From: Cloeon dipterum
Lineage: Eukaryota; Arthropoda; Insecta; Ephemeroptera; Baetidae
Assembly: GCF_949628265.1 (NCBI RefSeq)
Contig: NC_088789.1
Coordinates: forward strand, 1,550,001 to 1,614,000
DNA: 64,000 bases
Direction of reading: 5' to 3'
Positions within the stretch are counted from its first letter, which is position 1. Each line of letters opens with the position of its first letter. Positions 52,401-64,000 of this stretch are shown here, piece by piece. The notes under the pieces were generated by a model. It was not told the DNA's origin and made no database searches. It was given only the letters and a program-made list of their open reading frames with translations. The translations under genes and the position numbers were made by a program.

Positions 52401-54971
52401 TTCGAAACGGTCGCCGCCAAATTAAGAATTAGAAATTGCATGACCAACTTAAAGTAAGCACGGAAGTGCGCGGTGAGTGTAAATCAAGTTCTTCAAGCTG
52501 CTGATTTAACTGCTGCATAAATTTAATTTTAACGGCCACCGCTGTTTTGAACATTACATTTTATGAGAAATTGAGCAATGAAGACGCCAGACTCTTTTGA
52601 AATTTAAATTGCCTCACATTCTATCCGGCGAGCGTAAATTACACTCTTTTTGCAGATTGAAACACAAATTGAGGTACATATAGTCGTTGCAAAAAACGAC
52701 AGCCGCCCACGCTCATCAATCATGACTTTTGTTGCCCTGTGCACTTGCTGAAAACACTCCTCACTCATTAATAACCTCCAAAACAGCCATTATTTTTTAT
52801 CTCGTAAAGAGCGGCGGCATGGAAATGTACGGCGCGCGAACTAGAGGAAGTGAGCGCCACGAAACGGCGATAAAATTTTCGCGCTGCCAAAAAGCGAAGC
52901 CGGGCAATTTGGCCGCTTGCCGCCAGAAGCACGTGCGTTTTGGCGCGTGCGGCGGGCCCCCAGCACAAATAATTTCTCAAATGTTGCGATGATTCTATTT
53001 CCACACGCTGATGGCGTGTCTTTTAAACGATGTCGCGCAAAACCGCGAGCAAAAACGGCGTCGGTGCGTGCGAGAAGATTGCGCAAAACTCGTTCAGCAC
53101 GCAGCCATTAAGGTCACGCATGCATTTTCTATGAGTTTAACAGGTCAAACTTTTGCTCCCTCGAGTCAAGTGGAAATAAAGGCACTATAAATTATGGAAA
53201 AATTGATAACAAAGAAGACAAGCAGGTTCCCATTAAAACTTTTTCCATCAACACTACTTGTTTAAGAACTGCACCTCCGTGCTTTTCAAAGCAAAGTCTT
53301 GCAAAGCTTAAATAGAACCTTTTCATGTTTATAAAAATCGATCCCACTTGTAGCTGAAGATATTTTCTTTTAGATTTAATGTTCTATCTGAAAGAGAGAT
53401 ACGTACTAACCCAGGAAAAAATTGTTCAGTGAGTAAATAGAAACTGGAGAAAATTTATGCTGGGTTGGTGATCATGCAGAATTTATTCTGTACAAGACTC
53501 TTTATTTTGTGAATGCAAATAGACGTAGAGCAAGAAGATGAACATACTCTTACAGATGCGAACAAACAGTTGAACAAACGGCACCATACTGTTGTTGGCA
53601 GAGAAGAGTGCAATGCTTTCCTTTCCATTATTATCTTTGCTGCTCAAGCAGTTGTGCCGTTTTTGCTACGGCTTCGCTCACTGGTTAATTTGATAAAATG
53701 CTTGCACTCGGTTCTAATTCGAGCCGCGACTTCTTATTAAATAAGAGACACGACCGCAAAGCCCAGCGGTCTCTCGTTTTAAGTGCCAACTTCACTAATT
53801 TGGCGTTTTATCATCAAGATGCTTGAACCGTGAATTCCACTTCGGCCTGGGAACCTTGTTAGAGTAAAAATTCAAATTTTCTGCAAAATTTGCAGCGCTT
53901 GACCTCATTTTCTCGGCAGATTTCGATTCCTCTCGTCGAGATCTGTCCAACAGCGAATGAAACCTTTCAGGGAAACTCTTTGTTTTGAAATAAAATAAGT
54001 TTTCAAATAAGGAGACTGTGCTCACTATGCAGTCACTTTTCTCGCTGCTATTTAGTATCAATTTCAATTATCTTTAAATGTTATAAATAATTTCAGACAA
54101 ACGCGAGGGAAACATTGAAACATCACTAAGTTGTTTTGTGCCAGAGTTGAAAGGGGTGGGTGGTTATTAATTATGGATGGGAAGAGAGCGAGAAGCAAAA
54201 AGCCTCAGTCATCACCATCGCTGACTGAGTGCCGACGCCCATTCAGCGCCGCGGCTTAATTTCTTTTGCGGCTTTTGACTTCTCGTGCAAACAAATTCGT
54301 TCACAGTTAGTGATTGCGCGAAATGCGCCCTGCAATTATTGAGGCCAGTTTAACGCTCGATTACGCGCTTAAGTTGTCACTTCTTTCACGCCTCGCCTAA
54401 ATGATTTGTTCATTTTTAACACTGCGCTAATTTTTGAGGAAATAACGCTTTTAAATAAAAACATAATGGCCGCCAACATTTTCATTAAAACAATATTAAA
54501 TTTGCATCCCACAAATACAAATAATATTAGATGGTAAAATGCTCATATTAGTTCGGATCAATATACTGAAATGCTTTGATCTCGAGCAATAAAATCCAGA
54601 TATTCCAGAATTATATTTTTTTTAAAAAACAGACCTGTTGCAGACTAATCTGACGCCCGCACCGAAGATTATTCAAGTAAATGATCTAATTGGCACGCGG
54701 TCGTGCGAAAAGGCATCCCGGGGACAGCGATAAAACATGCAAAAACGGGATTGAGCGAAGGGCGCTCGCTTGCCGACGCTGAGGACGAAGAAGCAAGCCA
54801 GCCGGACGCGACCAGAATTCGCGAGCGGCCCCGTAATGAGAGCAATCAGCATGCAGAGCTCATTAAGGGCGTCGATTTGCATGCCCACCCACGCGCCGGC
54901 ACGCTGGGCGGCGGGGGCGGCCCCCGGGGGGCTGGACCTGCCCGCCGGAGCCGGCAAGAGGACTCACCCAT
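46486..54971 (-). CDS. LCLAT1: Lysocardiolipin / 1-acylglycerol-phosphate acyltransferase (LCLAT1 / AGPAT8 family)
   Basis: An ER/mitochondria-associated acyltransferase that reacylates lysocardiolipin and lysophospholipids. Eight coding exons on the minus strand: 54971-54968, 50435-50248, 49496-49292, 48852-48740, 48338-48188, 48126-48009, 47521-47404, 46734-46486. They total 1,146 nt (381 residues), with every phase matching; human LCLAT1 is of similar size. Visible motifs: an N-terminal hydrophobic segment (FCLLWYFSILAGFYLLY), the catalytic NHX4D block NHRTRLDW, then GWVMQ, IHRSW, the PlsC block FPEGTDLT, HPKTTGFAF, and C-terminal hydrophobic segments (LFSIYALFSFWWFQMW). Exon 1 contributes only ATG+G in a CpG-rich block and is inferred from phase (ATG G|CT GGC CCA). 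All other exons are secure. Confidence 0.93.
48409..48622. mobile_element. Family D MITE-like fragment in an LCLAT1 intron
   Basis: Shares GGGTTTTTACCA, TTTCTTGCGCATGAAAA, GAAAATCTAAGATTTACG, CTGTGCAGATTTTATTCTTT and GACATGAGCAAATAATTAGA blocks with 56696-56910 and 57567-57923. The termini are degraded. Confidence 0.6.
49830..50016. mobile_element. hAT-like MITE, family D, in LCLAT1 intron 2
   Basis: 187 bp. Starts CAGGGTTGCAAAAATCC and ends AAATGCAATCCTG. It is flanked by a perfect 8-bp duplication AACGGTAC (49822-49829 and 50017-50024). The CAGGG termini and 8-bp duplication are typical of the hAT superfamily. Confidence 0.9.
50703..51053. mobile_element. MITE-like element, family F, copy 2 (inverse of 1762-2113)
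   Basis: Begins CACCGGGGGGCAGGTTGCG and ends TCAATCCGGCCCCCGGTG. The interior is the reverse complement of copy 1 at moderate divergence, including ATGGCGTCGAAATAATGGAG and CCATTAGCCTGATG. Confidence 0.75.
52022..52340 (+). repeat. Family C interspersed repeat, copy 7 (+)
   Basis: GGGAAAATCCTTGTTGCTAA, then AACTCATCCCTTAGGATTCA, with the GATCTCGACGAGAGGAATCG hairpin. Confidence 0.78.
53868..54030 (-). repeat. Family C interspersed repeat, copy 8 (-, partial)
   Basis: GATTCCTCTCGTCGAGATCT and GAAACCTTTCAGGGAAACTC blocks; the outer portions are missing. Confidence 0.65.
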
Positions 54972-55300
54972 GCTGAGAGGCGATCAGTGTGTCATAATAT
55001 TGGCGAAATTGGCCGAATTCGAGTTGGTCCCGGCGTCTCTGGTGTCGAGGCCTGTCTGGCTGCCCGCTCTTACGCTCGCTCGGCGAAAGCGCTCGCTCTC
55101 TCTGGCTCGGGGAGCGGGCGAGCAGCGAGCTGCCGGCCACCCCTCCGCGCAACCATGGCTACCACGCTCTCCGCTTCCCCTCTCGGCTAGAGAATCGCAC
55201 CCCCGAGCAGGGGTGGAACGCTAGGAAGGGTGGGTGTGCAGTGCACCGCACGCACACGACTTTTCAGCCGCACGACCGCGAGCGAGCGAGCGTGCTTTCT
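54700..55300 (-). promoter_or_regulatory. CpG-rich promoter region and inferred first exon of LCLAT1
   Basis: Dense GC/CpG block. The inferred start is ATGG|gtgagt with ATG at 54971-54969. No TATA box is evident at a fixed distance, so a dispersed CpG-type promoter is likely. The open frames through it on both strands are compositional. Confidence 0.45.
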
Positions 55301-56228
55301 TTTTGCGCGCTGATGACCTCTTCACGGAGAGGGTTGCTGTTTATTCTCGGGGGTGGCTCGTTGAGAGAGGCATGCTTGTTTTCCCGTGAATGCTCTAATT
55401 TCTGGCCGCCGCTCGTTTTCTGAAGGCTTCTCTCCCTCCTGATTTCTTATGCAAATTGCGTGCGCTTTTGTTTCGCGAAGAAGCGTGTGGGACGAGAAGG
55501 CTTTTTAATTCAAAATGTGGCAAAATGTCACAGTCTGGAGACGTGCCAAATGCTTTCTATGTTTTACCAATTCTCGAATGGGCCGGCCGCCGCCTCTGCT
55601 GTACATGCAGTGACAAAAATAATCTCTAACATCTCCCTGAATAGAAGACCAGAGGGTGAGTGTGCAAAAAGCGCCATTGTGCCTCGGCCGTCTCGCCCAT
55701 TGACGTGAAAAACGCATTTTAGCACAATCCTTCATTCTCCCCAGCGAGAGCGGCAGAAAAAGCTTTTGGAAATGGAGTCGGCAGTTTGAAGGGTGCGGAC
55801 AAATTACCCAGCTGGTCCATTAGCCGGATGAATTCGGAATTTTGATGTTGAGGAAACGCGAGAGGTCAAAAGAGCGCGATGGATTACTCTTGCTCCCTCC
55901 CCCAAGCACCCTCTCTCGTCTCCGCTTCTGGCTCGGATGGATTATTTATTATTTCACATATATATAGAGAGAGAAGAGGAAGCAGCCGAGTAATACACGC
56001 CAAGGCAGCTAGGCATTCCTCAAACAAACAGGCTCCGCGACCGGCGGCGCAACTGGTGCCGTTGAAAGATCTCGTTTGATCGCGCCTCTTGCTCCGCCAC
56101 CTTCCTTGTTTATCAACCGGCAAATTGCCACTCCATCTGGCTGCAACTCGTTTGGATGACAAGTAATTATGAGGAAAAAACCTTTCCTGTTTAGCTAAAT
56201 ATTTCAAAATTCACCAGCTAGTGTTCAA
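55301..56228. other. Intergenic stretch, nothing supported
   Basis: Mixed composition; overlapping ORFs with no domain or splice support. Confidence 0.4.
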
Positions 56229-56388
56229 ACCGAAAGCGGTTGGCTCAACCAATTTCGGTTTTCAGCCCGTCAAAAGAAAATATATTAAGTGAAGAATGCA
56301 CATTGACAGGATTGAGTTTGAAATCGCAGCGGAAATGCCTTAAAATCGAAAGTATACGGTGGCGCCATCTGTTGGCGGCTTCGAAAAT
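56229..56388. mobile_element. Family A MITE, half copy
   Basis: Carries CGGTTGGCTCAACCAATTTC, CGTCAAAAGAAAATATATTA, GAATGCACATTGACAGGATT and terminal GGTGGCGCCATCTGTTGGCG (CTCF-like core 56362-56375). Confidence 0.75.
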
Positions 56389-56456
56389 TAACGTGTGAAT
56401 TTTGTCTTGGCCATAACTCAAGTTCTAACTGTCAGAAATGCAAAAACTGCATACCG

Positions 56457-56530
56457 TTCGACTCTTCTTGACCTCCCCTAATTATATGTAGGGTTTTAAA
56501 AGTGATCTACCCTCAACCCCCACCCCCAAA
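56457..56530. repeat. Fragment of family G foldback element
   Basis: CGACTCTTCTTGACCTCCCC, then AGGGTTTTAAAAGTG and CTACCCTCAACCCC. It resembles the left arm of 36785-37150. Confidence 0.5.
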
Positions 56531-56695
56531 TTACCATATTTCAACCATGATTAACTTTTTCCTTAAAAAAAATAAATGTAATAAAGGGTGAGTTTTTGAC
56601 ACCCTCCGATAAATATTATTTTTCCCTAACAGATATTATTCCTCCTAATAACCTGCAAACGCAAACAGAATTGCAAAAACCGATTTAAAAAAATG

Positions 56696-56910
56696 CAGGG
56701 CAGTGGTAAAAACCGTTTTTTATTTTTACTAGGTTCTAACAGGCAATTTTTCACCTCAATTTCCAATAATTTTCTAATTATTAGCTCATGACCTCGACTT
56801 GAAAAAACTGTCGGTTAGAGAAAAAAATCTACACAGATTGAGATTTTCACAGGGAAAGATTGGAAAAATTTATTTCTAGCGCAAGAAATTGGTAAGCAAA
56901 TGCTGCCCTG
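56696..56910. mobile_element. Family D hAT-like MITE copy
   Basis: Begins CAGGGCAGTGGTAAAAACCG and ends AAGCAAATGCTGCCCTG. The flanking 8 bp do not match, so the insertion is old or rearranged. Confidence 0.65.
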
Positions 56911-57566
56911 CGTGCAAAACTCATTTCCCGGTCATTTCCGCTGAAATAAGTAAGCAGATCGCGTTCCAATTTAAAAGTATAACACATTGGAAAGTGTGCT
57001 AGTGTGACCGAAAGTGTGCCGAACTGCAGCAGTTCAAGTGAACTGGCACACAGGAGAAATTTCACTTTCATCCTTAAACTTGCCTGCGCTTCTGCGTGTG
57101 TTATGCAACTGCGTCCGCGCGCTTCCACGTAACATCACGCCAATAAGCGAAAGGAGCGAGCGCCGCGGGTTTCGGTTTCGCGAGCCACGCGCCCGTCAAC
57201 ATGAAAGTGAGAGTTTGGACGACCGGCATATTTCCCCGAGATTTTCGCGAGCTATTGATCTGTTTGCTTTTGCACTTGCACACACACCGCGAAAGAGCTT
57301 TTACTTAGCTGCACTGAGACTGAGACAAGAGCCGCGCAAACACGTCAAGACGGTATTATTTCGGCATGTTTGCACAAACGCCTGGCGGCGGCGGCGGCGG
57401 CGGAATTTCGCTTTCCGCGAAGTTTAGCGCGTTGACACGTTTCTTGACTCGAATAAAGACAATTTTACGAGCTTAAAATATTTAGAAAGAAAAAAATTAT
57501 TTTATGCTGGGAAGAGACTTTTTATTCTGACCCCTCACAAAAAATAAATTATTTTAAACCTTATAC

Positions 57567-57923
57567 CAGGGTGGCAAAAAACGCATTTTTAAGTTCAGTG
57601 GAAAAAGCGTTTTTCTTTCGATTTTTACCAGTTTCTTGCAGGAAATGTTTGCACCTCAGTCTGTTTCCATTATTTTTTTTAATTATTTGCTCGTGACCTT
57701 GACTTAAAAAAATTGTCAGAGAGATTTTGGAGAAATTGAGGCAGAAAATGGCAATTTGAAAGAAAAAATCTGCACAGTGGAGGAAATTTTGATCTCTCCG
57801 ATCCCAACTTTTAGATTTTCACATGAAAAATGTGGAATAAATTAATTTCTTGCATTTCTTGAGCAAGAAATTGGCAAAAATTGAGTGGTGAAAAAAACCT
57901 GGTGGTAATCAAATGCAACCCTG
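57567..57923. mobile_element. Family D hAT-like MITE, full-length (357 bp)
   Basis: CAGGGTGGCAAAAAACGCA at the left and AAATGCAACCCTG at the right. It is flanked by CCTTATAC (57559-57566) and CCTTTTAC (57924-57931), an 8-bp duplication with one mismatch. Confidence 0.85.
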
Positions 57924-57973
57924 CCTTTTACATTTCTGTGAATATGAACTAACAATTGTTTACAAATTTTCAG

Positions 57974-58474
57974 ATGGTGTAGGGTGACTTGGAATGATTA
58001 CCATATGTTCTGTGTGAGTGAGACGCACAAAATCGAAGGATATTGGGAGTATGTAACGAGTTATGTTGAAGAGTCTTCGTATCGAGCATTTATCCAGACT
58101 GATTCAAGCGAAGAGCATGAAGAGGTAAAACAAAATCTTACCTCTGGTCCTTTTTGACGGTTGAAATTTTATTCCAGCTGGACTGGCCATTAGGGGCGAA
58201 CAAAAGATGCAAGCTGGAAATATACAGAGAGAGGAGGCTTGCAAACAACGAACCGATCGTTCGCACTACACCACGTCACATTGAAAACTACAGAAACAGA
58301 CACGGCTTACCTCTAGTTTGGACTCCACTAGGCCCCGACGATGTGCCGCACCAGCTTCCCACCACTCCACAGACCTGCGAGCTGATGTACGACTCCGACG
58401 ACTCGACCAAAATGCAGGAATATGCTGAATCGAGTGATGACGACCATGACGAGAGTGATGAGGAAGAGCAGTAG
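57974..58474 (+). CDS. Unrecognised protein with acidic C-terminus (last two exons; 5' end not found)
   Basis: Exons 57974-58124 and 58178-58474 join in phase across a 53-bp GT-AG intron and encode about 148 residues before the TAG. The first codon is split (xxA), so an upstream exon ending with two bases is required; I could not identify it. The sequence has a Trp/Tyr/Cys-containing first part (TWNDYHMFCVSETHKIEGYW), a basic middle (KLEIYRERRLANNEP), a Pro-rich stretch (PLVWTPLGPDDVPHQLPTTP) and an Asp/Glu/Ser-rich tail (SSDDDHDESDEEEQ). There is no signal peptide in this part. I recognise no family. It lies tail to tail with ZIP9. An AATAAA signal is at 58988-58993. Confidence 0.6.
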
Positions 58475-59264
58475 AACAGCAGTTACGCAGTCGGTTTCCG
58501 ACATGACATTCACCTCGCTGTTCGAAACAAGGACATGTCCAGTTTTTACTTTTAGTGGACGCCACTAAACCATCGAAAATGTTATTTTCTTCGTGTATTG
58601 TTACCAATTCGCTTTGTTAACTCCCAATTTTAATTTTTTACCAGTTAAATGCTGAATAGTCTATATATATGTCTAAAACTCATGCTGTTGAAGTGCTTTT
58701 AAATATTTAATGCCTTGTTAATTTTAGCTCTGTCTGAATTTAAATAATTGTTTTAACAAAATATGACTGTTAATGTTTGATAAATAATACAAAAATTTAA
58801 TTTGAAATTTGTAGCTCAAAGCAAAGAGCTGGTTTGTTGTGTTAACCAGTGCTGAAAAAATTCTTAAAACTTGCAATGTTACAAAGCTGTGGGAGGAACT
58901 TTTAATTTTTAATCACTTAATGATATATTTTCTTGACGACCAGTCAGACAGTCAAATCTATTTCATTGTTATGAATACGACTTCGCAAATAAAACATAGT
59001 TGATAATAATAAATTTATCTTATTTCCACCTTTTTAAGAAGAAAATATCCAATATAAAGTATAACAACAAATCTAAGATGCAGAATTGCGCTTTAACGCC
59101 TTCAATGCCTTCAAAGCCGGGCATGTTTGTTTGAAAATCCAATTGTTTAGCAAAACATCACACTTCTTTACATTTGTCCTTTCACAGTAAAAAATAGAAC
59201 TTGTTAGAAAATGGCTTGTTGGCAAAAAAAATGTTTGCACTGAATGTGGTCAAGAACAGTCGGA

Positions 59265-61304
59265 CTAGTGGTGATGGCCCACGGCTAACATTAAAGGCAA
59301 CAACGTGCCCACAACAAGGAAGAAGAGTTCGCGAAGTCTCAAGGTTTTGCTGCCGTGGTTGGCCACTGCGCCGTTTTCAGGGATCAGCGGCTGGTGCGTG
59401 TGCGAGTGAGATCGCTGCGTCAGTTCCGGCAGCACGTGCACGGTGGCGACGTAGAGGAAGGTGCCGGCGCTGAACAGCATCGCTAAGCCGGTGGCGTTCA
59501 CCGAACTCAGTGTGTCTTTACTATCCTGTTGAGCAAAAATGAGACAGTAATATTAATTTGGGTTCGAGAGAGAAGAAATTTACAGGTCCGAGATATAAAT
59601 TTTTACAAACTGTTGCAGCATTTAACTGGAAAATACTTGTTGCCAATGCATGAACTTATTTTTTAAGGATTTAGTTGAAGCCATAATTGATTGAAGTAGC
59701 AGTGGATATTTTTGAAAAGTGGCTGCAAATGGTGAGGACTGTCTCCTTACTTGAAATCTGATTTTATTTCACAACAAAGAGTTTCCCTTAAAACGCTGGA
59801 GGACAGATCTCGACGAGAGGAATCGAAATTGCCAAAAAAATGTGATCACAAGCGTAGAAATTTGGAGAAAACTTGAAAATTTTGATTTTTTTTCATTCCA
59901 ACGATTCAAAGAGTTTTAAATTGTCGCCCTGTACTGATCCACTTTAATGTTTGACAGTTTAGGAGGTAAATAAAATCTCTTGGTTACCAAATAATGGCTT
60001 TTTATCCGGAGATAAAAAAACGAGACCAGAATTTACGACATGTCAAGATTCTAACTATCGCTTTTTGTTTTTGTCGTTTTTGTTTATCTCTGGCGGGGCA
60101 TCACAGATCATTATAGCACTTCCCTGTTTAGTTTACCAGTCAACCTCACGTTTTGATTAGAGACCATTATATATTTTAGCGATAAGAGTCCCATAAAAAT
60201 ACAGAAACACTCACCATGTCTTTCAAGATCTGCAATAATTATTTGATTATTAATTTATTTATTCACCAGGAGACAATTTTTTACTGTATTTTGTTCAAAG
60301 AAGGCAAAAATAGCTGAGCAGATACTCAACATTGAGCATTGCTGAGAAGAAATTGAATTCAACATCAATCAAGGTACCAACCTGTCCAAGACCAAAGTAG
60401 GTCACTAGGGCGGCAATAGGGGCTGATACCGAGAATATGATTAGGTGCTTCCTAATTCTGTTTCTCTCCAAGCCTTCGTGCATGAGGAATGTAACAAGTC
60501 CAAAGGCAGCCGGTGCCTATAATCACAGCAAGTTGTCAATTATCAATTATATTCGTAAATATTTATAAATACCTTGTGTAACATAATAGCTATAAACACG
60601 ATCATTTCAACATCCGTGTGCGCTGTCGACGCAGCGGCTCCCAGGGCAATTCCATCAGCTGCAAAAACAAAAATCAGCACTGCGTAATTTGAGTTTATTT
60701 ATGATTTACCTGCTGCATGAACCACCAAGCCTAAAGTAGCAGTCATACTCTTCTCTTTTTTCGTGTCCACGTCACCTTTAGAATCAAGTTGATAAATCGG
60801 TAATTAATTATATTTGTGTTTTCAGTTACCCCTCTTAGCATTAGCAGACAGTTGATCGACGAGCAACATGAAAACAAATCCAAGCACCAGGGAGATCCCG
60901 ATCAGGGAATGGACGTCAGTGCCTTCATCAGCGTGCTCATTATTTAATTTGACAACTCCTCCAGAGCCTTCGTGTCCTCCTGAATGATCTGTGAGGTTAG
61001 ATGTTGAATAGTTTCGTTACATCATTTTCATGTTTCTCGTACCTGCTGTGTTGGGGGGCATGCTGAGGAGTGACCTGACACCCTCCGGAATGATGACAGA
61101 AAGGGCGGTTCCAACCAACAAACCGGCACCCAAAACCGACACCAGCTGAAGACTCTCCTAAATTTTATAATTCATGAATGTTCTTGCGAATTTTAATTTT
61201 TTTCAAACCTGAGAGAGTGACATGGTGAGCGGTATGGATCCGGAAATATAGCTTCCAACCAGCATCAGCAGGGAAAGGAACACGAGTTTCGTCGTCTCAT
61301 CCAT
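59265..61304 (-). CDS. SLC39A9: Zinc transporter ZIP9 (SLC39A9 family)
   Basis: Moves zinc into the cytosol from the Golgi/secretory compartments or across the plasma membrane. Seven exons on the minus strand: 61304-61209, 61157-61043, 60988-60830, 60775-60710, 60658-60573, 60516-60382, 59525-59265. They total 918 nt (305 residues), close to human ZIP9 (307), with all phases matching. Family landmarks: [20 protein letters not shown], a His-rich loop (DHSGGHEG), [14 protein letters not shown], the metal-binding helices [19 protein letters not shown] and IMLHKAPAAFGL, then [14 protein letters not shown] and a C-terminal [10 protein letters not shown] ending VGHHH. The start ATG at 61304 follows CAAG and gives the expected short N-terminus ([17 protein letters not shown]). 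Intron 6 carries family C copy 9. Confidence 0.96.
59622..59945 (+). repeat. Family C interspersed repeat, copy 9 (+) in ZIP9 intron 6
   Basis: GGAAAATACTTGTTGCCAAT, CAGATCTCGACGAGAGGAAT and the end TTGTCGCCCTGTACTGATCC. It is inserted antisense to the gene. Confidence 0.8.
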
Positions 61305-61714
61305 CTTGCAGGTCGATGAATGAGAGAACTTGAGGTTTTTAATGTACCTATCTACTGTTTTCCTGACAAACTAAACTTGTTCCAGGCGCATCGTCTAACC
61401 GTTGCGTTGGCACAGATTCACAAGTTGTTGTTTGAGATTATCAATTTAAAAATATCAGCATTTTAGACCCTCACGTCTTCAAGCAACGTTGCACATGCCA
61501 AGCGAAAATATTATTACTTTCAACTTTCAAGTTTACTTTCGTTCTTCTGCATCTGCCACACAACCACAACATCGATTCGCCTTCACAGCTGATTGTAGGT
61601 AGTACGGACGGCGCTACCAACCAAATAGACTAGCTCATTAATGAAGAATAACACAAAAATATTAAATTTATTAAATTTATGTACGAATTATTTTATTTTA
61701 CTTTTTGAAATTGA
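61305..61714 (-). promoter_or_regulatory. Upstream region of ZIP9
   Basis: About 400 bp between the ZIP9 start and repeat C copy 10. There is no TATA box at a convincing distance and no other gene. The promoter role is inferred from position only. Confidence 0.3.
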
Positions 61715-62103
61715 AATGTTGGATGCAATTAACTTAATTGATCGATAAAAAATGTATTCTGCAAATGGCAATAGTTATAAAAGAATCTTGCTTCCGTAAA
61801 AATTCAGAATATTTCAAATTTTCTCCAAAATTTCCATCGCTTGACCACATATTTTCTTGACTAAATTCGATTCCTCTCGTCGAGATCTGTCCTGAAACCT
61901 TTTAGGGAAATTCTTTTATTGTGAAATAAAATAGGATTTCAAGTAAGGATGCAGTCCTCGCCATTTGAAAAGCATGCTAACTTTGCAGCTAAAGAAAATT
62001 ACATAGTCAATATTGGTTTGTTTCAACTGACTCCTAAAGAAATGAGTTCACGCATTGGCATCAGGAATTTTCCAGGACTTTGCGGTATCTATCGTCTTTA
62101 ATT
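61715..62103 (-). repeat. Family C interspersed repeat, copy 10 (-)
   Basis: Blocks TGAAATGTTGGATGCAATTA, CCTCTCGTCGAGATCTGTCC and GGAATTTTCCAGGACTTTGC. It separates ZIP9 from the 3' end of YY1. Confidence 0.78.
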
Positions 62104-63188
62104 CGGGTTGAAGTAGAAATAAAACAGGCGTAAGATAGGAGAAATATTTTTATTTGAATTTCTGCCACTTGATGATTCTATGATTATGAACATTCACATC
62201 AATTCACCCCTGACGCTTAATCTAGTTCATTTATGTTCGCAATTTTACTGATCAGACACTCCCTTGACATTACCAGGTCACTTCATTATAAATATACAGT
62301 ATTTCTTCTTAAACTAAAATATAATCCTGAGCCAAAATAGGATTTCTACAGCAATATAGCACGTTACAGTGTTGTTTGTCTTGAAGGCGGTTTACGTAAT
62401 TTTTGCTGTGTTAAAAAACAACTTCGTTCATCAGTTTTTTGTGTCATATTTCACAACATGCTTCATCAAAGGTACTTTGGGTGTGTAGATATTTTAAGGG
62501 TCATCAAATTATAACAAAGAATGCAGTGGTAAAGGAGAAAGAAAGAAAGAAAGAGAGAAAGAAAAGGGTTGTTTAAGAAAGATTGAGATAATAATTAAGA
62601 GATCATTCTTTTCCAGAGTTTGCGAGAAAATTTAATTGGGATAGGCAGTCTTGTTTACAAAATGTTCACGTTTTACTCCAAATAAAGTCTATCCGCAGCA
62701 CAGTTTAGGCTGCGGAAAAGCATAAACACTTGAAAATTACGAGTACAAAACCTTATTTTCCACCTTGTAATTATTATCAATCTTCCTTGTGTACATTACG
62801 TGTGTTCTCTTAGAATTTCGCGGCGGCTCTACGATAACGCAGGGCCACCGCCACAGTAACAGTGAAGTTAAAATCGCTCAAGCTCCCATTCCGTAACCGT
62901 GAATTCTACGAGAACTTGCAGGTGCTATGTACAGAAAGATGAAAAATTCAGCGAAGAATCCTATTCTCCTAGTAGAACACAAAAAATCTAGAATATCTTA
63001 AACTGCTTAAGATGAATTTCGCTCACACTCATCCCAAGGGTGCCATTCAGCTTCTCGCACAAGGAATCAAAGTGAACCGAGATTTGATAAAAAAAAGAGG
63101 ACACGCAACTCGATGGCTGGTGTGGACATTTTTGGTATGAATTTTTGTCTCAGCTGGCCACTAACAAGTCAATCCACTCCAACTCTGT
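62104..63188 (-). other. Probable 3' untranslated region of YY1
   Basis: AT-rich DNA downstream of the YY1 stop. A candidate AATAAA on the minus strand is at 62154-62149. Contains a purine-rich GAAA tract (62535-62565). No coding exon seen. Confidence 0.4.

Positions 63189-64000
<812 letters not shown>

Larger units (their letters stand above)
50436..54967 (-). other. First intron of LCLAT1 (4.5 kb), repeat-bearing
   Basis: Contains family F (50703-51053) and family C copies 7 and 8. The ORFs here are shadows or GC-composition artefacts. No nested gene is supported. Confidence 0.6.

Noticed and set aside
54673-55224. Several ORFs on both strands in the CpG-rich block
   Set aside because: Compositional artefacts of GC-rich promoter DNA; only the ATGG donor site is used in the annotation.

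Overview
This is a window of an insect nuclear genome. The genes are split by short introns with GT-AG borders, the calmodulin is the insect form, and one gene carries a six-cysteine odorant-binding-protein (OBP) motif that is typical of hexapods. DNA is AT-rich with GC/CpG-rich islands and many short palindromic transposons. I cannot name the species; an early-branching insect such as a mayfly would fit, but that is a guess.

Layout. 1-3.8 kb: non-coding with repeats. 3.86-9.19 kb (+): a secreted mosaic gene of about 26 exons, with a basic and Ala/Thr-rich mucin-like N-terminus, three C-type lectin domains, an OBP-like module and a fourth, divergent lectin domain. 9.7-27.5 kb: a gene desert with MITE-like repeats and GC-rich islands. 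27.5-29.2 kb (+): calmodulin, whose initiator exon lies upstream. 33.4-38.0 kb (+): a single-domain secreted C-type lectin. 40.0-42.5 kb (-): a DEDDh exonuclease-like gene that resembles the EXO domain of Exuperantia but keeps all catalytic residues. 46.5-55.0 kb (-): lysocardiolipin/1-acylglycerol acyltransferase (LCLAT1 family), complete in 8 coding exons, apparently with a 4-nt initiator coding exon in a CpG-rich promoter. 58.0-58.5 kb (+): the end of an unrecognised acidic-tailed protein. 59.3-61.3 kb (-): zinc transporter ZIP9 (SLC39A9), complete in 7 exons. 63.2-64.0 kb (-): the C-terminal zinc fingers of YY1/pleiohomeotic, cut by the window edge.

Repeats dominate the rest. I separate at least eight families: (A) a palindromic element with a CTCF-core-like motif at its ends; (B) a foldback element with NRF1-like GCGCATGCGT cores; (C) a roughly 350-bp unclassified repeat with ten copies; (D) hAT-like MITEs with CAGGG termini, two of them with 8-bp target duplications; (E) a foldback element with CCAAT and GTCACGTGAC boxes, found in both lectin genes; (F) a 352-bp element with CACCGGGG termini; (G) a foldback element at 36.8 kb; (H) a 565-bp long-arm palindrome with a perfect 8-bp target duplication. 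Several sit inside introns of the genes above.

The genes do not form a pathway. The two lectin genes are probably extracellular recognition proteins. The others are housekeeping genes for calcium signalling, cardiolipin/phospholipid remodelling, zinc transport and Polycomb/YY1 transcription. The most unusual object is the lectin-OBP fusion gene. Every exon join from its third exon onward is phase-consistent, but the fusion needs transcript confirmation.
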